A stretch of 64,000 nt of DNA, taken from the NCBI RefSeq assembly GCF_008042035.1, contig NZ_RDBL01000002.1:579432-643431 (forward strand), given 5' to 3'. Position numbers and translations under genes: made by a program. Positions 9,167-17,314 of the stretch are shown in pieces. This DNA comes from Streptomyces sp. col6. GTDB lineage: Bacteria; Actinomycetota; Actinomycetes; Streptomycetales; Streptomycetaceae. The notes beneath the pieces are model-generated. The model saw only the letters and a list, made by a program, of their open reading frames with translations, was not told the origin of the DNA and searched no databases. How positions within the stretch are numbered: the first letter of the stretch is position 1; every line of letters starts with the position of its first letter.

Positions 9167-10194
9167 AGCGCCGCTCCGTCGCGGGACCGCTCGCGAAATC
9201 GATCGTCTTCATCGTGGTGACGAGCCTGGCCACCACGGTCCTGGCCCTGTCCATCGCCAACACCGGTGTGGGCGAAACTCGTTCGTACAAGGCCCGGTTC
9301 ACCGACGCGACCGGCCTCATCGCCGGCGACAGCGTCCGCGTCGCCGGTGTCAAGGTCGGCCAGGTCGAGTCCATCGAGGTCGCGGACCGCCGGGTCGCCG
9401 AGGTCCGCTTCAGCGTCCGCAAGAGCAAGAAGCTGCCGGCGTCGGTCACCGCGTCGATCAAGTACCTCAACATGGTCGGCCAGCGGTACATCGACCTGGA
9501 CCAGGGCGCCGGACCCGTCGGGGAGAGCTTCACCCCGGGCTCCACCATCCCGCTGTCGCGCACCACCCCGGCGCTCGACCTCACCCAGCTGTTCAACGGC
9601 TTCCAGCCCCTCTTCGAAGGGCTCTCGCCGCCGGACGTCAACGAGCTGGCCGGCTCCATCGTCCAGGTGCTCCAGGGCGAGGGCGGCACCGTCGACTCCA
9701 TCCTCCAGCACGTCGGCTCGCTGACCGGCACGGTCGCCGCCAAGGACAAGGTGATCGGCGAGGTGATCAAGAACCTCAACACGGTCCTGAAGACCGTCAA
9801 CGACCGGGAAGCCGGCTTCAACGACCTCGTCGACACCCTCCAGGCCCTCGTCACCGGCTTCGCGGGCGACCGCAAGCCCCTCGGGGAGGCCGTCACCGCG
9901 ATGGGCGCGCTCACCACGGTCACCGCGGACCTCTTCGAGGACGGCCGCAAGCCCCTCAAGGACGACATCAAGCAACTCGGCCGGCTCTCCGGGAACCTGG
10001 CCGACAACACCCCGAAGATCGAGAACTTCCTGCAGAAGACCCCGGCCAAGATGGCGGCCATCAGCCGTCTCACCTCGTACGGCTCCTGGCTCAACCTCTA
10101 TCTCTGCGAGGCCAAGGTCAGCGGCGTGACGACCAGCGACGGCAGCACCCCGCCGACCGGCATCGAGATCACCCAGCCGAGGTGCCTGTCATGA
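9163..10194 (+). CDS. Mce protein, second of six (MceB position, 343 aa)
   Basis: The GTG start at 9163 overlaps the previous stop by four bases. A longer in-frame start at 9109 exists, but it would bury the transmembrane anchor behind a charged extension copied from the overlapping gene. The protein has an N-terminal anchor (residues about 13-30), an MlaD/MCE domain (about 35-115, DSVRVAGVKVGQVESIEV) and a long amphipathic helical region rich in Leu heptads (about 130-300). It is shorter than its siblings because it lacks a C-terminal low-complexity tail. It is expected to be one wall of the hetero-hexameric lipid tube. Confidence 0.9.
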   Translation: MKRRSVAGPLAKSIVFIVVTSLATTVLALSIANTGVGETRSYKARFTDATGLIAGDSVRVAGVKVGQVESIEVADRRVAEVRFSVRKSKKLPASVTASIKYLNMVGQRYIDLDQGAGPVGESFTPGSTIPLSRTTPALDLTQLFNGFQPLFEGLSPPDVNELAGSIVQVLQGEGGTVDSILQHVGSLTGTVAAKDKVIGEVIKNLNTVLKTVNDREAGFNDLVDTLQALVTGFAGDRKPLGEAVTAMGALTTVTADLFEDGRKPLKDDIKQLGRLSGNLADNTPKIENFLQKTPAKMAAISRLTSYGSWLNLYLCEAKVSGVTTSDGSTPPTGIEITQPRCLS

Positions 10195-11207
10195 TCAAGC
10201 CGATACGCCACCGCAATCCCGTCGCCGTCGGCATCGTGGGACTCCTCCTGCTGGCCCTCATCGGGTTCGGCGCCTTCCGGGCCGACTCGCTCCCCTTCAT
10301 CGGGGGCGGCACCACCTACAGCGCCGACTTCACCGAGTCCGCCGGACTCGGCGAGGGCGACGAGGTCCGCATCGCCGGCGTCAAGGTCGGCAAGGTCACC
10401 GGCGTCTCTCTGGACGGCGCCAAGGTGAAGGTCACCTTCAAGGTCAAGGACGCCTGGATCGGCAACGCCAGCACCGTCGGTATCGCCATCAAGACGCTCC
10501 TCGGCGAGAAGTACCTCGCCGTCGACCCGCTGGGTGACTCCCCGCAGGACCCGGACGAGCGCATCACCGCCTCCCGCACCACTTCCCCGTACGACGTCAC
10601 CCAGGCGTTCAACGGACTGGGCGAGACCATCGGGGAGATCGACACCGAACAGCTCGCCAAGAGCTTCGAGACGATCTCCGCCACCTTCAAGGACTCCCCG
10701 CCCGACGTGAAGAGCGCCGCCAAGGGACTCTCCGCGCTGTCGAAGACCGTCTCCGAACGCGACGCGCAGCTGGCGACCCTGCTCAAGGGCAGCAAGAAGC
10801 TCACCAAGACCCTCGCCAACAAGAAGAGCGGCTTCGAAACCCTCCTGGAGGACGGCAACCTGCTCCTCGGCGAGATCCAGGCGCGCCGCGACTCCATCCA
10901 CCTGCTGCTCACCGGCACCCGCGACCTGGGCACCCAGCTCACCGGTCTCGTCTCCGACAACAACAAGCAGCTGAAGCCGACGCTCAAGGCGCTCGGCCGG
11001 GTCACCACGGTCCTGAAGAAGAACCGCAAGAGCCTCGACCAGGTCCTCGCGCTCGCGGGCTCCTACAACCGGCTGGTCGGCAACACCCTGGGCAACGGCC
11101 GCTGGTTCGACAACTACGTCTGCGGTGTCGTCCCGAAGAACTACCTGCCCGCGAACACGCCCCCGGCGACCGGCTGCATGCCTCCGAAGCAGGAAGGCGG
11201 GCACTGA
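10191..11207 (+). CDS. Mce protein, third of six (MceC position, 338 aa)
   Basis: ATG 10191 overlaps the previous stop as ATGA. It has an N-terminal anchor (residues about 10-27, GIVGLLLLALIGFGAF), an MCE domain (about 35-115, DEVRIAGVKVGKVTGVSL) and a Lys-rich helical region to the end with Leu/Ile heptads. Towards the C-terminus NGRWFDNYVCG and GCMPP supply two Cys that are characteristic of Mce C-termini and may form a disulphide. The closest similarity is to the second Mce protein of this operon, consistent with tandem gene duplication in family history. Confidence 0.9.
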   Translation: MIKPIRHRNPVAVGIVGLLLLALIGFGAFRADSLPFIGGGTTYSADFTESAGLGEGDEVRIAGVKVGKVTGVSLDGAKVKVTFKVKDAWIGNASTVGIAIKTLLGEKYLAVDPLGDSPQDPDERITASRTTSPYDVTQAFNGLGETIGEIDTEQLAKSFETISATFKDSPPDVKSAAKGLSALSKTVSERDAQLATLLKGSKKLTKTLANKKSGFETLLEDGNLLLGEIQARRDSIHLLLTGTRDLGTQLTGLVSDNNKQLKPTLKALGRVTTVLKKNRKSLDQVLALAGSYNRLVGNTLGNGRWFDNYVCGVVPKNYLPANTPPATGCMPPKQEGGH

Positions 11208-11208
11208 G

Positions 11209-12348
11209 ATGAGACTCACCCGCGTCATCGGCATCGGCGCCGGCCTCCTTGTCGTGGCCGTCGCCGCCACCTCCGGCGTGATGGCCCTGGAGGAGGAGGA
11301 AGGCACCACCGTCACGGCCTACTTCGACCAGGTCACCGGCGTCTACGCCGGGTCCGACCTGCGCATACTCGGCGTACGCGTCGGCCGCGTCGAATCCGTG
11401 GAACCGCGCGGCAAGGACGTCAAGGTGGTCCTGCGCATCGACAAGGGCGTCCAGGTCCCCCAGGACGCGCACGCCGTCGTCGTCGCGCCCAGCCTGGTCG
11501 CCGACCGGTACGTGCAGCTCGCCCCCGCCTACACCGGGGGAGCGGTCATGAAGGACGGCGCCCAGCTGCCCGCCGCGAACAACGCGACCCCGGTGGAGGT
11601 CGACCAGCTGTACGCGTCGATCACCGAACTGTCCACCGCGCTCGGTCCGGACGGGGCGAACGCCGACGGTGCGTTCGCCGGCCTCCTGGACACCGGGGCC
11701 AAGAACCTCAAGGGCAACGGCAAGGACATCGGCGACTCCATCGAGCAGTTCGGCAAGGCGACGAAGACCCTGGACAAGTCCAGCGGCAACCTCTTCGACA
11801 CGCTGTCCTACCTGCAGACCTTCACCACCATGCTGAAGGACAACGACGGCAATGTCCGCGCAGCCGAGGACCAGCTCAACTCCGTCACCGGCTTCCTCGC
11901 CGACGACAAGAAGAACCTCGGCGCCGCCCTCAAGGAACTCGGCACCGCCCTCGGCCAGGTCAAGACCTTCATCAAGGACAACCGGGGCGAGCTCAAGAAG
12001 AACGTGGACGCCCTCGTGCCGATCACCCAGGCCCTCGTCGACCAGCGCGCCTCGCTGGCCGAGTCGATGGACGTCCTGCCGCTCTCGGCGGGCAACGTCC
12101 TGAACGCGTACGACCCCGAGCACCGCACGCTCAACGGCCGGACCAACCTCAACGAGCTCAGCATGGGCGGCCCGCTCCTGGACTCCACCCTCGCCCTCCA
12201 GGGGCTCTCACCGGTGGACGCCGAGCGGCAACAGGCTCTCCCCGCACTGCCGTTGCCGGCCGTGGGCACGGTCTACGGCACCCCGAAGGACGCCAAGCCC
12301 GGCAAGGACACCAAGGCCGCCAAGGACGCCAAGGGGGCGAAGCAATGA
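11209..12348 (+). CDS. Mce protein, fourth of six (MceD position, 379 aa)
   Basis: ATG 11209 starts one base after the previous stop. An upstream in-frame start at 11125 would place 28 residues before the anchor and is rejected. The anchor (residues about 5-22) is directly followed by an acidic EEEE stretch, then the MCE domain (about 30-110, SDLRILGVRVGRVESVEP) and the long helical domain (about 125-300). The tail is rich in Lys, Asp and Ala (KPGKDTKAAKDAK...), an unstructured end that probably extends into the cell wall. The gene is translationally coupled to the following lipoprotein gene by an ATGA overlap. Confidence 0.9.
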   Translation: MRLTRVIGIGAGLLVVAVAATSGVMALEEEEGTTVTAYFDQVTGVYAGSDLRILGVRVGRVESVEPRGKDVKVVLRIDKGVQVPQDAHAVVVAPSLVADRYVQLAPAYTGGAVMKDGAQLPAANNATPVEVDQLYASITELSTALGPDGANADGAFAGLLDTGAKNLKGNGKDIGDSIEQFGKATKTLDKSSGNLFDTLSYLQTFTTMLKDNDGNVRAAEDQLNSVTGFLADDKKNLGAALKELGTALGQVKTFIKDNRGELKKNVDALVPITQALVDQRASLAESMDVLPLSAGNVLNAYDPEHRTLNGRTNLNELSMGGPLLDSTLALQGLSPVDAERQQALPALPLPAVGTVYGTPKDAKPGKDTKAAKDAKGAKQ

Positions 12349-13517
12349 GCCGCACACCGCGCAGACCCGCGGCCCTCGGGACCACGAGCGGGACGGTACT
12401 GGTCGCGTTCGGCCTGTGCTGCACCCTCTTCGTCACCGGATGCGGAGTCCCGCACTTCTCCGGCATCGAGGACGTGCCGCTGCCCGGCGGCGCGGACCTC
12501 GGCGACCACCCGTACCAGATCACCGCGGACTTCGGGGACGTGCTCAGCCTCGCCCCGCAGTCCTCGGTCAAGGTCAACGACGTCGCCGTCGGCCGCGTCA
12601 CCAAGATCTCGCTCGCCCCGGACGGCTGGCGGGCCCGGGTCACCATGAAGGTCAACGGGAAGATCGACCTGCCCGCCAACGCCTACGCCCACCTGGAGCA
12701 GTCCAGCCTCCTCGGCGAGAAGTACATCCAGCTCGCACCGCCCGCCAAGGGCAAGGAACAGGGCACCCTCGCCGACGGCGACCGCATCCCGCTCACCCGT
12801 ACCAACCGCAACCCCGAGGTCGAAGAGGTCTTCGGCGCCCTGTCCATGCTCCTCAACGGCGGCGGCGTCCAGCAGCTCAAGACCATCACCACCGAGCTGA
12901 ACAAGGCACTGGCCGGGCAGCAGCCCCAGGTCAAGTCCATGCTCCACCGGGTCGACAAGCTCGTCACCAACCTCGACGACCACCGCGGGGACATCACCGC
13001 CGCCCTCGACGGCGTCAACCGGCTCTCCAGCACGCTCGCCGGACGCAAGCAGCAGGTCGGCACCGTCCTCACCAAGCTCAGCCCCGGCATGAAGGTCCTG
13101 GAGAAGCAACGCGGCTCGCTCATGACGATGCTGCGGTCCCTGGACACCCTCTCGGACGTCGCCGTCACCACCATCAACAAGAGCAAGGCGGACACCATCG
13201 CCGACCTCAAGGCCATCGCCCCCACCCTGCGGGCCCTGGCCGACTCCGGCAACGACCTGCCCGACTCCCTCCAGGTGCTCCTCACCTACCCGTTCACGGA
13301 CGAGGTGCTGCGCGGCGTGAAGGGCGACTACCTCAACGTGTACCTCGACCTGACGGCCGAACCCGGCACCCAGATCATTCCCGCCTACAACCCCGACCCG
13401 GAGACCGGGACGCCCGCGCAGGGCAAGGCGGTCGCCGGTGCCGGACTGCCGCTGCCCCTTCCCGCGACCTCGGCGCCCACGACGAGCCGGCCCACGGACT
13501 CGAAGGGGAGCAACTGA
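12345..13517 (+). CDS. Mce lipoprotein, fifth of six (MceE/LprK position, 390 aa)
   Basis: The N-terminus is a lipoprotein signal: basic start (MSRTPRRPAAL), a hydrophobic core and the lipobox VTGC with the acylated Cys at about residue 33. This matches the fifth Mce protein of mycobacterial operons (LprK family), the only one that is lipid-anchored. The MCE domain (about 55-135, SSVKVNDVAVGRVTKISL) and helical region (about 160-330) follow, then a Pro/Thr-rich tail. The ATGA overlap with the preceding gene and TGATG overlap with the next fix both ends. Confidence 0.92.
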   Translation: MSRTPRRPAALGTTSGTVLVAFGLCCTLFVTGCGVPHFSGIEDVPLPGGADLGDHPYQITADFGDVLSLAPQSSVKVNDVAVGRVTKISLAPDGWRARVTMKVNGKIDLPANAYAHLEQSSLLGEKYIQLAPPAKGKEQGTLADGDRIPLTRTNRNPEVEEVFGALSMLLNGGGVQQLKTITTELNKALAGQQPQVKSMLHRVDKLVTNLDDHRGDITAALDGVNRLSSTLAGRKQQVGTVLTKLSPGMKVLEKQRGSLMTMLRSLDTLSDVAVTTINKSKADTIADLKAIAPTLRALADSGNDLPDSLQVLLTYPFTDEVLRGVKGDYLNVYLDLTAEPGTQIIPAYNPDPETGTPAQGKAVAGAGLPLPLPATSAPTTSRPTDSKGSN

Positions 13518-14776
13518 TGATCACCCTCGCCATCCGGCTCAAGAACATCGCCTTCCTGATCATCGCCGTGCTGGTCCTCGGCTTCCTCGGCGTCCGCTAC
13601 GCCGACCTCGGCCACTACATCGGCATGCGCGACTACTACACCGTCACGATGCAACTCCCGCGCACCGGCGGCCTCTTCACCCACTCCAACGTTACCTACA
13701 GGGGCGTCTCGGTCGGCCGGGTCGGACCCATCGAACTCACCGACGACGGCGTCGAGGCCGAGCTGCGGATCGACAAGTCCGCACCCCGCATCCCCGACGA
13801 CCTCAAGGCCGTGGTGGCCAACCTCTCCGCCGTCGGCGAGCAGTACGTCGACCTGCGGCCGGCCCGTACCGAGGGCCCCTACCTCGCGAACGGCTCGGTC
13901 ATCGACGAGGCCGAGACCACCGTCCCGGCGCCCGTGACCGACGTGCTCACCAGCGTCAACGACCTCACCTCCTCGGTCGACCTGGAGTCGCTGCGCACCG
14001 TCGTCGACGAGTTCGGCACCGCCTTCAGCGGGCGCGGCGACGACCTCCAGGTCCTCCTGGACACCGGCAGCGAGTTCGTCGACGCGGCCGACGACGCCCT
14101 GCCCGTCACCACCAAGCTGATGGAGGACGGCAAGACGGTCCTCCGTACCCAGGTCGAACAGGGCGAAGCGCTCAAGGGGTTCGCCTCCGGTGCCAAGGAA
14201 CTGGCCGCCCAGCTCAAGGGCTCCGACACCGACCTGCGCAAGTTGATCGCCGCCGCCCCCGACGCGACCAGCCAGATCAGCGGACTGCTCCGGGACGTCG
14301 AACCCAGCTTCGGCGTCGTCGTCGCCAACCTCCTCACCACCTCCGACGTCGCCGTCACCCGCCAGCGCGGCCTGGAGGAACTGCTCGTGAAGCTCCCTGC
14401 CGTCGCGGCGGCAGGGTCCAGCGCGGTCGACGAGGACGGCGCACGCTTCGGCATGTCGATCACCTTCTTCGAGCCGCTGCCCTGCACCGCCGGCTACGAG
14501 GGCACGACCTACCGCAACGGCCTTGACCTCTCGCCCGCCCCCCAGCCCAACACCAAGGCCCGCTGCGCCGCCTCGCCCGGCACCGGCATCGACGTCCGGG
14601 GCAGCGCCAATGCCCCCAAGGGCGGCCCGCTCCCCGAACCGGCGAAGGCCGGCGCGCTGCACCTCGGGGACACCGACGACGACCCGCTGCCCGGAGTGCT
14701 CGGCGCCAGGTCCGACGCGGCACCGGTGCGCGGCATGGCCGGGCTGCTCGGCCTGGGACAGGAGGACGGCGAGTGA
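13517..14776 (+). CDS. Mce protein, sixth of six (MceF position, 419 aa)
   Basis: ATG 13517 overlaps the lipoprotein stop (TGATG). The same frame stays open far upstream through the previous gene, but that part is a high-GC shadow. It has an N-terminal anchor (residues about 10-27, IAFLIIAVLVLGFLGV), an MCE domain (about 37-115, SNVTYRGVSVGRVGPIEL), a helical domain (about 135-300), and a C-terminal region with Cys residues (LPCTAGYEGTTYR, KARCAAS) followed by a Gly/Ala/Pro-rich tail. It completes the set of six Mce subunits. Confidence 0.9.
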   Translation: MITLAIRLKNIAFLIIAVLVLGFLGVRYADLGHYIGMRDYYTVTMQLPRTGGLFTHSNVTYRGVSVGRVGPIELTDDGVEAELRIDKSAPRIPDDLKAVVANLSAVGEQYVDLRPARTEGPYLANGSVIDEAETTVPAPVTDVLTSVNDLTSSVDLESLRTVVDEFGTAFSGRGDDLQVLLDTGSEFVDAADDALPVTTKLMEDGKTVLRTQVEQGEALKGFASGAKELAAQLKGSDTDLRKLIAAAPDATSQISGLLRDVEPSFGVVVANLLTTSDVAVTRQRGLEELLVKLPAVAAAGSSAVDEDGARFGMSITFFEPLPCTAGYEGTTYRNGLDLSPAPQPNTKARCAASPGTGIDVRGSANAPKGGPLPEPAKAGALHLGDTDDDPLPGVLGARSDAAPVRGMAGLLGLGQEDGE

Positions 14777-15294
14777 ACCCCCGTAACCGCACGCTCGGCG
14801 GCTGGGCCGTCCTGCTGATCGCGGCGCTCGTCTGCGCCCTGGGCGGCTGGTCGTACGCCCAGGTGCGCGGCGACGACGACCTGTCCTACTCCAAGAGCCG
14901 CGACGCCGCCCTCGCGGACGGCCGGCAGGCGCTGGCCCGGCTCAACAGCCTGGACGGCAAGGACGCGACGAGCGTGGACGCCGGTCTCTCCGGCTGGCTC
15001 GACTCCGCCACCGGGCCCCTGTACGACCAGCTGAAGCGCACCCGCAAGAAGGACGCAGCCGACCTCAAGCAGGCCGGCGCCACCGCGCGCGGCAAGGTCA
15101 CCGACGCCGCGCTCACCGAACTCGACGACCGCACCGGCACCGCGCTGATGATCGCGACCGTCGACGTCGAGGTCACCCCGCGCACCGGCAAGGCCGGCAC
15201 CGAGCGCAAACGCTTCGAGGCCACGCTCGCCCGGACCGGGGACGGCTGGAAGATCAAGGCGCTCACGGCGCTCGGCATAGGGAGCGGCGCATGA
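14773..15294 (+). CDS. Mce-associated membrane protein 1 (173 aa)
   Basis: GTG 14773 overlaps the MceF stop by four bases and is preceded by GGAGGA. It has one transmembrane segment (residues about 9-27) and then an extracytoplasmic domain resembling the Mce-associated (Mas/Mam) proteins that follow mce genes in actinobacteria: a helical SKSRDAALADGRQALARLNSLD segment, then a beta domain with VTPRTGKAGTERKRFEATLARTGDGWKI. The paralogue at 15976 has the same layout (QNMNTLDHAQLDQGLDTWEDSTTG against ARLNSLDGKDATSVDAGLSGWLDSATG). Its role in mycobacteria is stabilisation of the Mce complex. Confidence 0.82.
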   Translation: MNPRNRTLGGWAVLLIAALVCALGGWSYAQVRGDDDLSYSKSRDAALADGRQALARLNSLDGKDATSVDAGLSGWLDSATGPLYDQLKRTRKKDAADLKQAGATARGKVTDAALTELDDRTGTALMIATVDVEVTPRTGKAGTERKRFEATLARTGDGWKIKALTALGIGSGA

Positions 15295-15899
15295 CCACGG
15301 ATGTCGAGGACAACGAAGACACCGCGACGGCGGCCGGCGAGGAGCCGGAGGCCGCACCGGAGGCGCCCGAGCCCGCGGACGACAACGGCTCGCGCCCCGT
15401 CCGGCGTTGGCCGCGCGTGCTCGCCGGGGTGCTCGTCGTCGCGCTGCTCGCCGCCGGGGCCGTCATGTACGCGGCGGGCCGGCAGCTGCGGGACACGCCC
15501 GCCACCTCCAACCGGGCGCTCACCGACAGCGCGGCGACCGCCCAGGTGGCCGGCGAGGTCACCAACGCCCTCGGCAAGGTGTTCTCGTACAGCCCCGACG
15601 GCACCGCCGCCACCAAGGCGTCCGCGCAGAAGCTCCTCGCGGGCAAGGCGCTCCAGCAGTACGCGGCACTGTTCGGCCAGGTCGAGAAGCAGTCGGCCGA
15701 CCAGAAGCTCACCCTCACCACCCATGTCGTGCGCGCCGGGGTCACCCGGCTGACGCCCGACAGCGCCCATCTGCTCGTCTTCCTCGACCAGGTCTACGAG
15801 CGCAAGGGCAAGGCCGCGAGCAAGGCGGCGGCGCAGCTCTCCGTCACGGCCCAACTGCGTGAGGGGCACTGGACGATCGTGGAGATCACCTCCCGGTAG
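15291..15899 (+). CDS. Mce-associated membrane protein 2 (202 aa)
   Basis: ATG 15291 overlaps the previous stop (ATGA). An acidic cytoplasmic N-terminus of about 38 residues (EDNEDTATAAGEEPEAAPE...) precedes one transmembrane helix (about 42-60), then an extracytoplasmic alpha+beta domain with the pattern NRALTDSAATAQVAGEVTNALGKVFSY and ending REGHWTIVEI. The protein at 16540 has the same design, so the operon carries two alternating pairs of associated proteins: (14773, 15976) and (15291, 16540). Confidence 0.82.
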   Translation: MTTDVEDNEDTATAAGEEPEAAPEAPEPADDNGSRPVRRWPRVLAGVLVVALLAAGAVMYAAGRQLRDTPATSNRALTDSAATAQVAGEVTNALGKVFSYSPDGTAATKASAQKLLAGKALQQYAALFGQVEKQSADQKLTLTTHVVRAGVTRLTPDSAHLLVFLDQVYERKGKAASKAAAQLSVTAQLREGHWTIVEITSR

Positions 15900-15975
15900 C
15901 GCGCCGACGGGCACCACCGCACCACCGAGCACGGACAGCACAGCACGGCGGGACCGCCGGCAGGGAGAGGCAGCG

Positions 15976-16506
15976 ATGGCACGGGTAGCGATGACGAGGA
16001 ATCCGCTGGTGACGGCGGCGATCGTGCTGACGGTCGCGGCGGCCGGCGCCGCGGGCTGGGGCGGGGTGTCCCGGTACCAGGAGGCACACGACAGCTCGGC
16101 CGCGTACGCCCAGACCCGCGACGACGTGCTGGCCGCGGGCGAACAGGCCGTGCAGAACATGAACACGCTCGACCACGCACAGCTCGACCAGGGCCTCGAC
16201 ACCTGGGAGGACTCCACCACCGGGGACTTGCACCAGCAACTCGTCGAAGGCCGGAGCGGGTTCGTGAAGCAGATCCAGGAGGCGAAGACCGTCAGCACCG
16301 CCAAGGTGCTGGCCGGCGCGGTCACCGAGCTCGACGACCGGGCCGGGAAGGCCGGGGTCATGGTGGCGCTGCGGGTGACCGTGACCGCGCCCAAGGGCAA
16401 GCCCGCGGTGAAGGAGAGCCGGATGCTCGGCCAGCTCACCCGCACCCCCGACGGGTGGAAGCTCAGCGCCCTCGGCCAGGCGCCCGTCGGCAACACCGCC
16501 GGCTGA
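15976..16506 (+). CDS. Mce-associated membrane protein 3 (176 aa)
   Basis: I choose ATG 15976, preceded by GGGAGAGG, over an upstream in-frame start that overlaps the previous gene and lacks a ribosome binding site. It has one transmembrane segment near the N-terminus (residues about 12-28, LVTAAIVLTVAAAGAAGW), then the same domain as the first associated protein: the NTLDHAQLDQGLDTWEDSTTG helix, GAVTELDDRAGKAGVMVAL and the C-terminal LTRTPDGWKLSALG. The 76-base gap before it is the longest within the operon; a secondary promoter there is possible but not evident. Confidence 0.82.
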   Translation: MARVAMTRNPLVTAAIVLTVAAAGAAGWGGVSRYQEAHDSSAAYAQTRDDVLAAGEQAVQNMNTLDHAQLDQGLDTWEDSTTGDLHQQLVEGRSGFVKQIQEAKTVSTAKVLAGAVTELDDRAGKAGVMVALRVTVTAPKGKPAVKESRMLGQLTRTPDGWKLSALGQAPVGNTAG

Positions 16507-16539
16507 CACCCCCGCCCCCGCACCGAGAGGAACCCGGAC

Positions 16540-17280
16540 ATGTCGACGACCCGTCACCTGGTCAACCGCCGGCGCCGCCTGGCCACCGTCGCCGCCGCGA
16601 CCACCACCGCCCCGGCCCGCGCCCGCACCGGGAGCGGACCCGATCCGGAGAAACCCGCCGGCACCGCGAAGGACGCGGCCGAGGACATCACCGAGCACGA
16701 GGAAGAGCCGGAAGCGGAGCACGAGGGGAGCGCGCCGGAGGCGGAGAAGGCCACCGCCCGGCGTCTGCGGCGCCCGAGCCTGCCCGTCGTCCTCTGTGTC
16801 GTCATCGTGCTCCTCGGCGCCTTCGCCGCCTGGGCGTTCACCTCGGCGGCGAGCCTGCGCGACGACCCCAGCCGGCAGAACACCGCCCTCACCGACATCA
16901 GCCGCACCAGCGAGGTCAAGGGTCAGATCACCGAGGCCGTCGGCGCGGTCTTCTCGTACGACTACGCGTCGCCCACCAAGGCGCAGACGGCGGTGACGAA
17001 GTACCTCACCGGCAAGGCGGTCCAGCAGCACGAGGACATGCTCGCCGAGGTCCGGGCGCAGGCACCGAAGCAGAAGCTCGTGCTCACCACGACCGTCACC
17101 GACAGCGGCGTGGAGATGCTCGACGGCGACCGGGCCCGGCTGCTGATCTACGCCGACCAGCGCAACACCCGTACCGGCAAGTCCGAGGAGACCACCTACG
17201 CCGCGGCCATGTTCAGCGTGGACGCCGTCCGCGAGGGCGGCAGCTGGCGGATCTCCGCGATCGACACGTTCACCCGGTGA
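16540..17280 (+). CDS. Mce-associated membrane protein 4 (246 aa)
   Basis: ATG 16540 follows GAGAGGAA. A long charged cytoplasmic N-terminus (about 80 residues, Glu-rich) precedes a transmembrane helix (about 84-102, LPVVLCVVIVLLGAFAAW) and a domain like that of the second associated protein (QNTALTDISRTSEVKGQITEAVGAVFSY; GGSWRISAIDTFTR at the end). It is the paralogue of the product of 15291 with an extended N-terminus. It is separated by 33 bases from its upstream neighbour and 34 from the transglycosylase gene, so it probably belongs to the same transcript. Confidence 0.82.
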   Translation: MSTTRHLVNRRRRLATVAAATTTAPARARTGSGPDPEKPAGTAKDAAEDITEHEEEPEAEHEGSAPEAEKATARRLRRPSLPVVLCVVIVLLGAFAAWAFTSAASLRDDPSRQNTALTDISRTSEVKGQITEAVGAVFSYDYASPTKAQTAVTKYLTGKAVQQHEDMLAEVRAQAPKQKLVLTTTVTDSGVEMLDGDRARLLIYADQRNTRTGKSEETTYAAAMFSVDAVREGGSWRISAIDTFTR

Positions 17281-17314
17281 CCTGCCGGAGGCGACCCCAC
17301 CAAGGAGAGCACGC

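Noticed and set aside
12416-13516. An in-frame upstream extension of the sixth Mce gene
   Set aside because: It overlaps the whole Mce lipoprotein gene, encodes Arg/Pro-rich low-complexity sequence, and would bury the membrane anchor. The ATG at 13517 with a TGATG overlap is the natural start.
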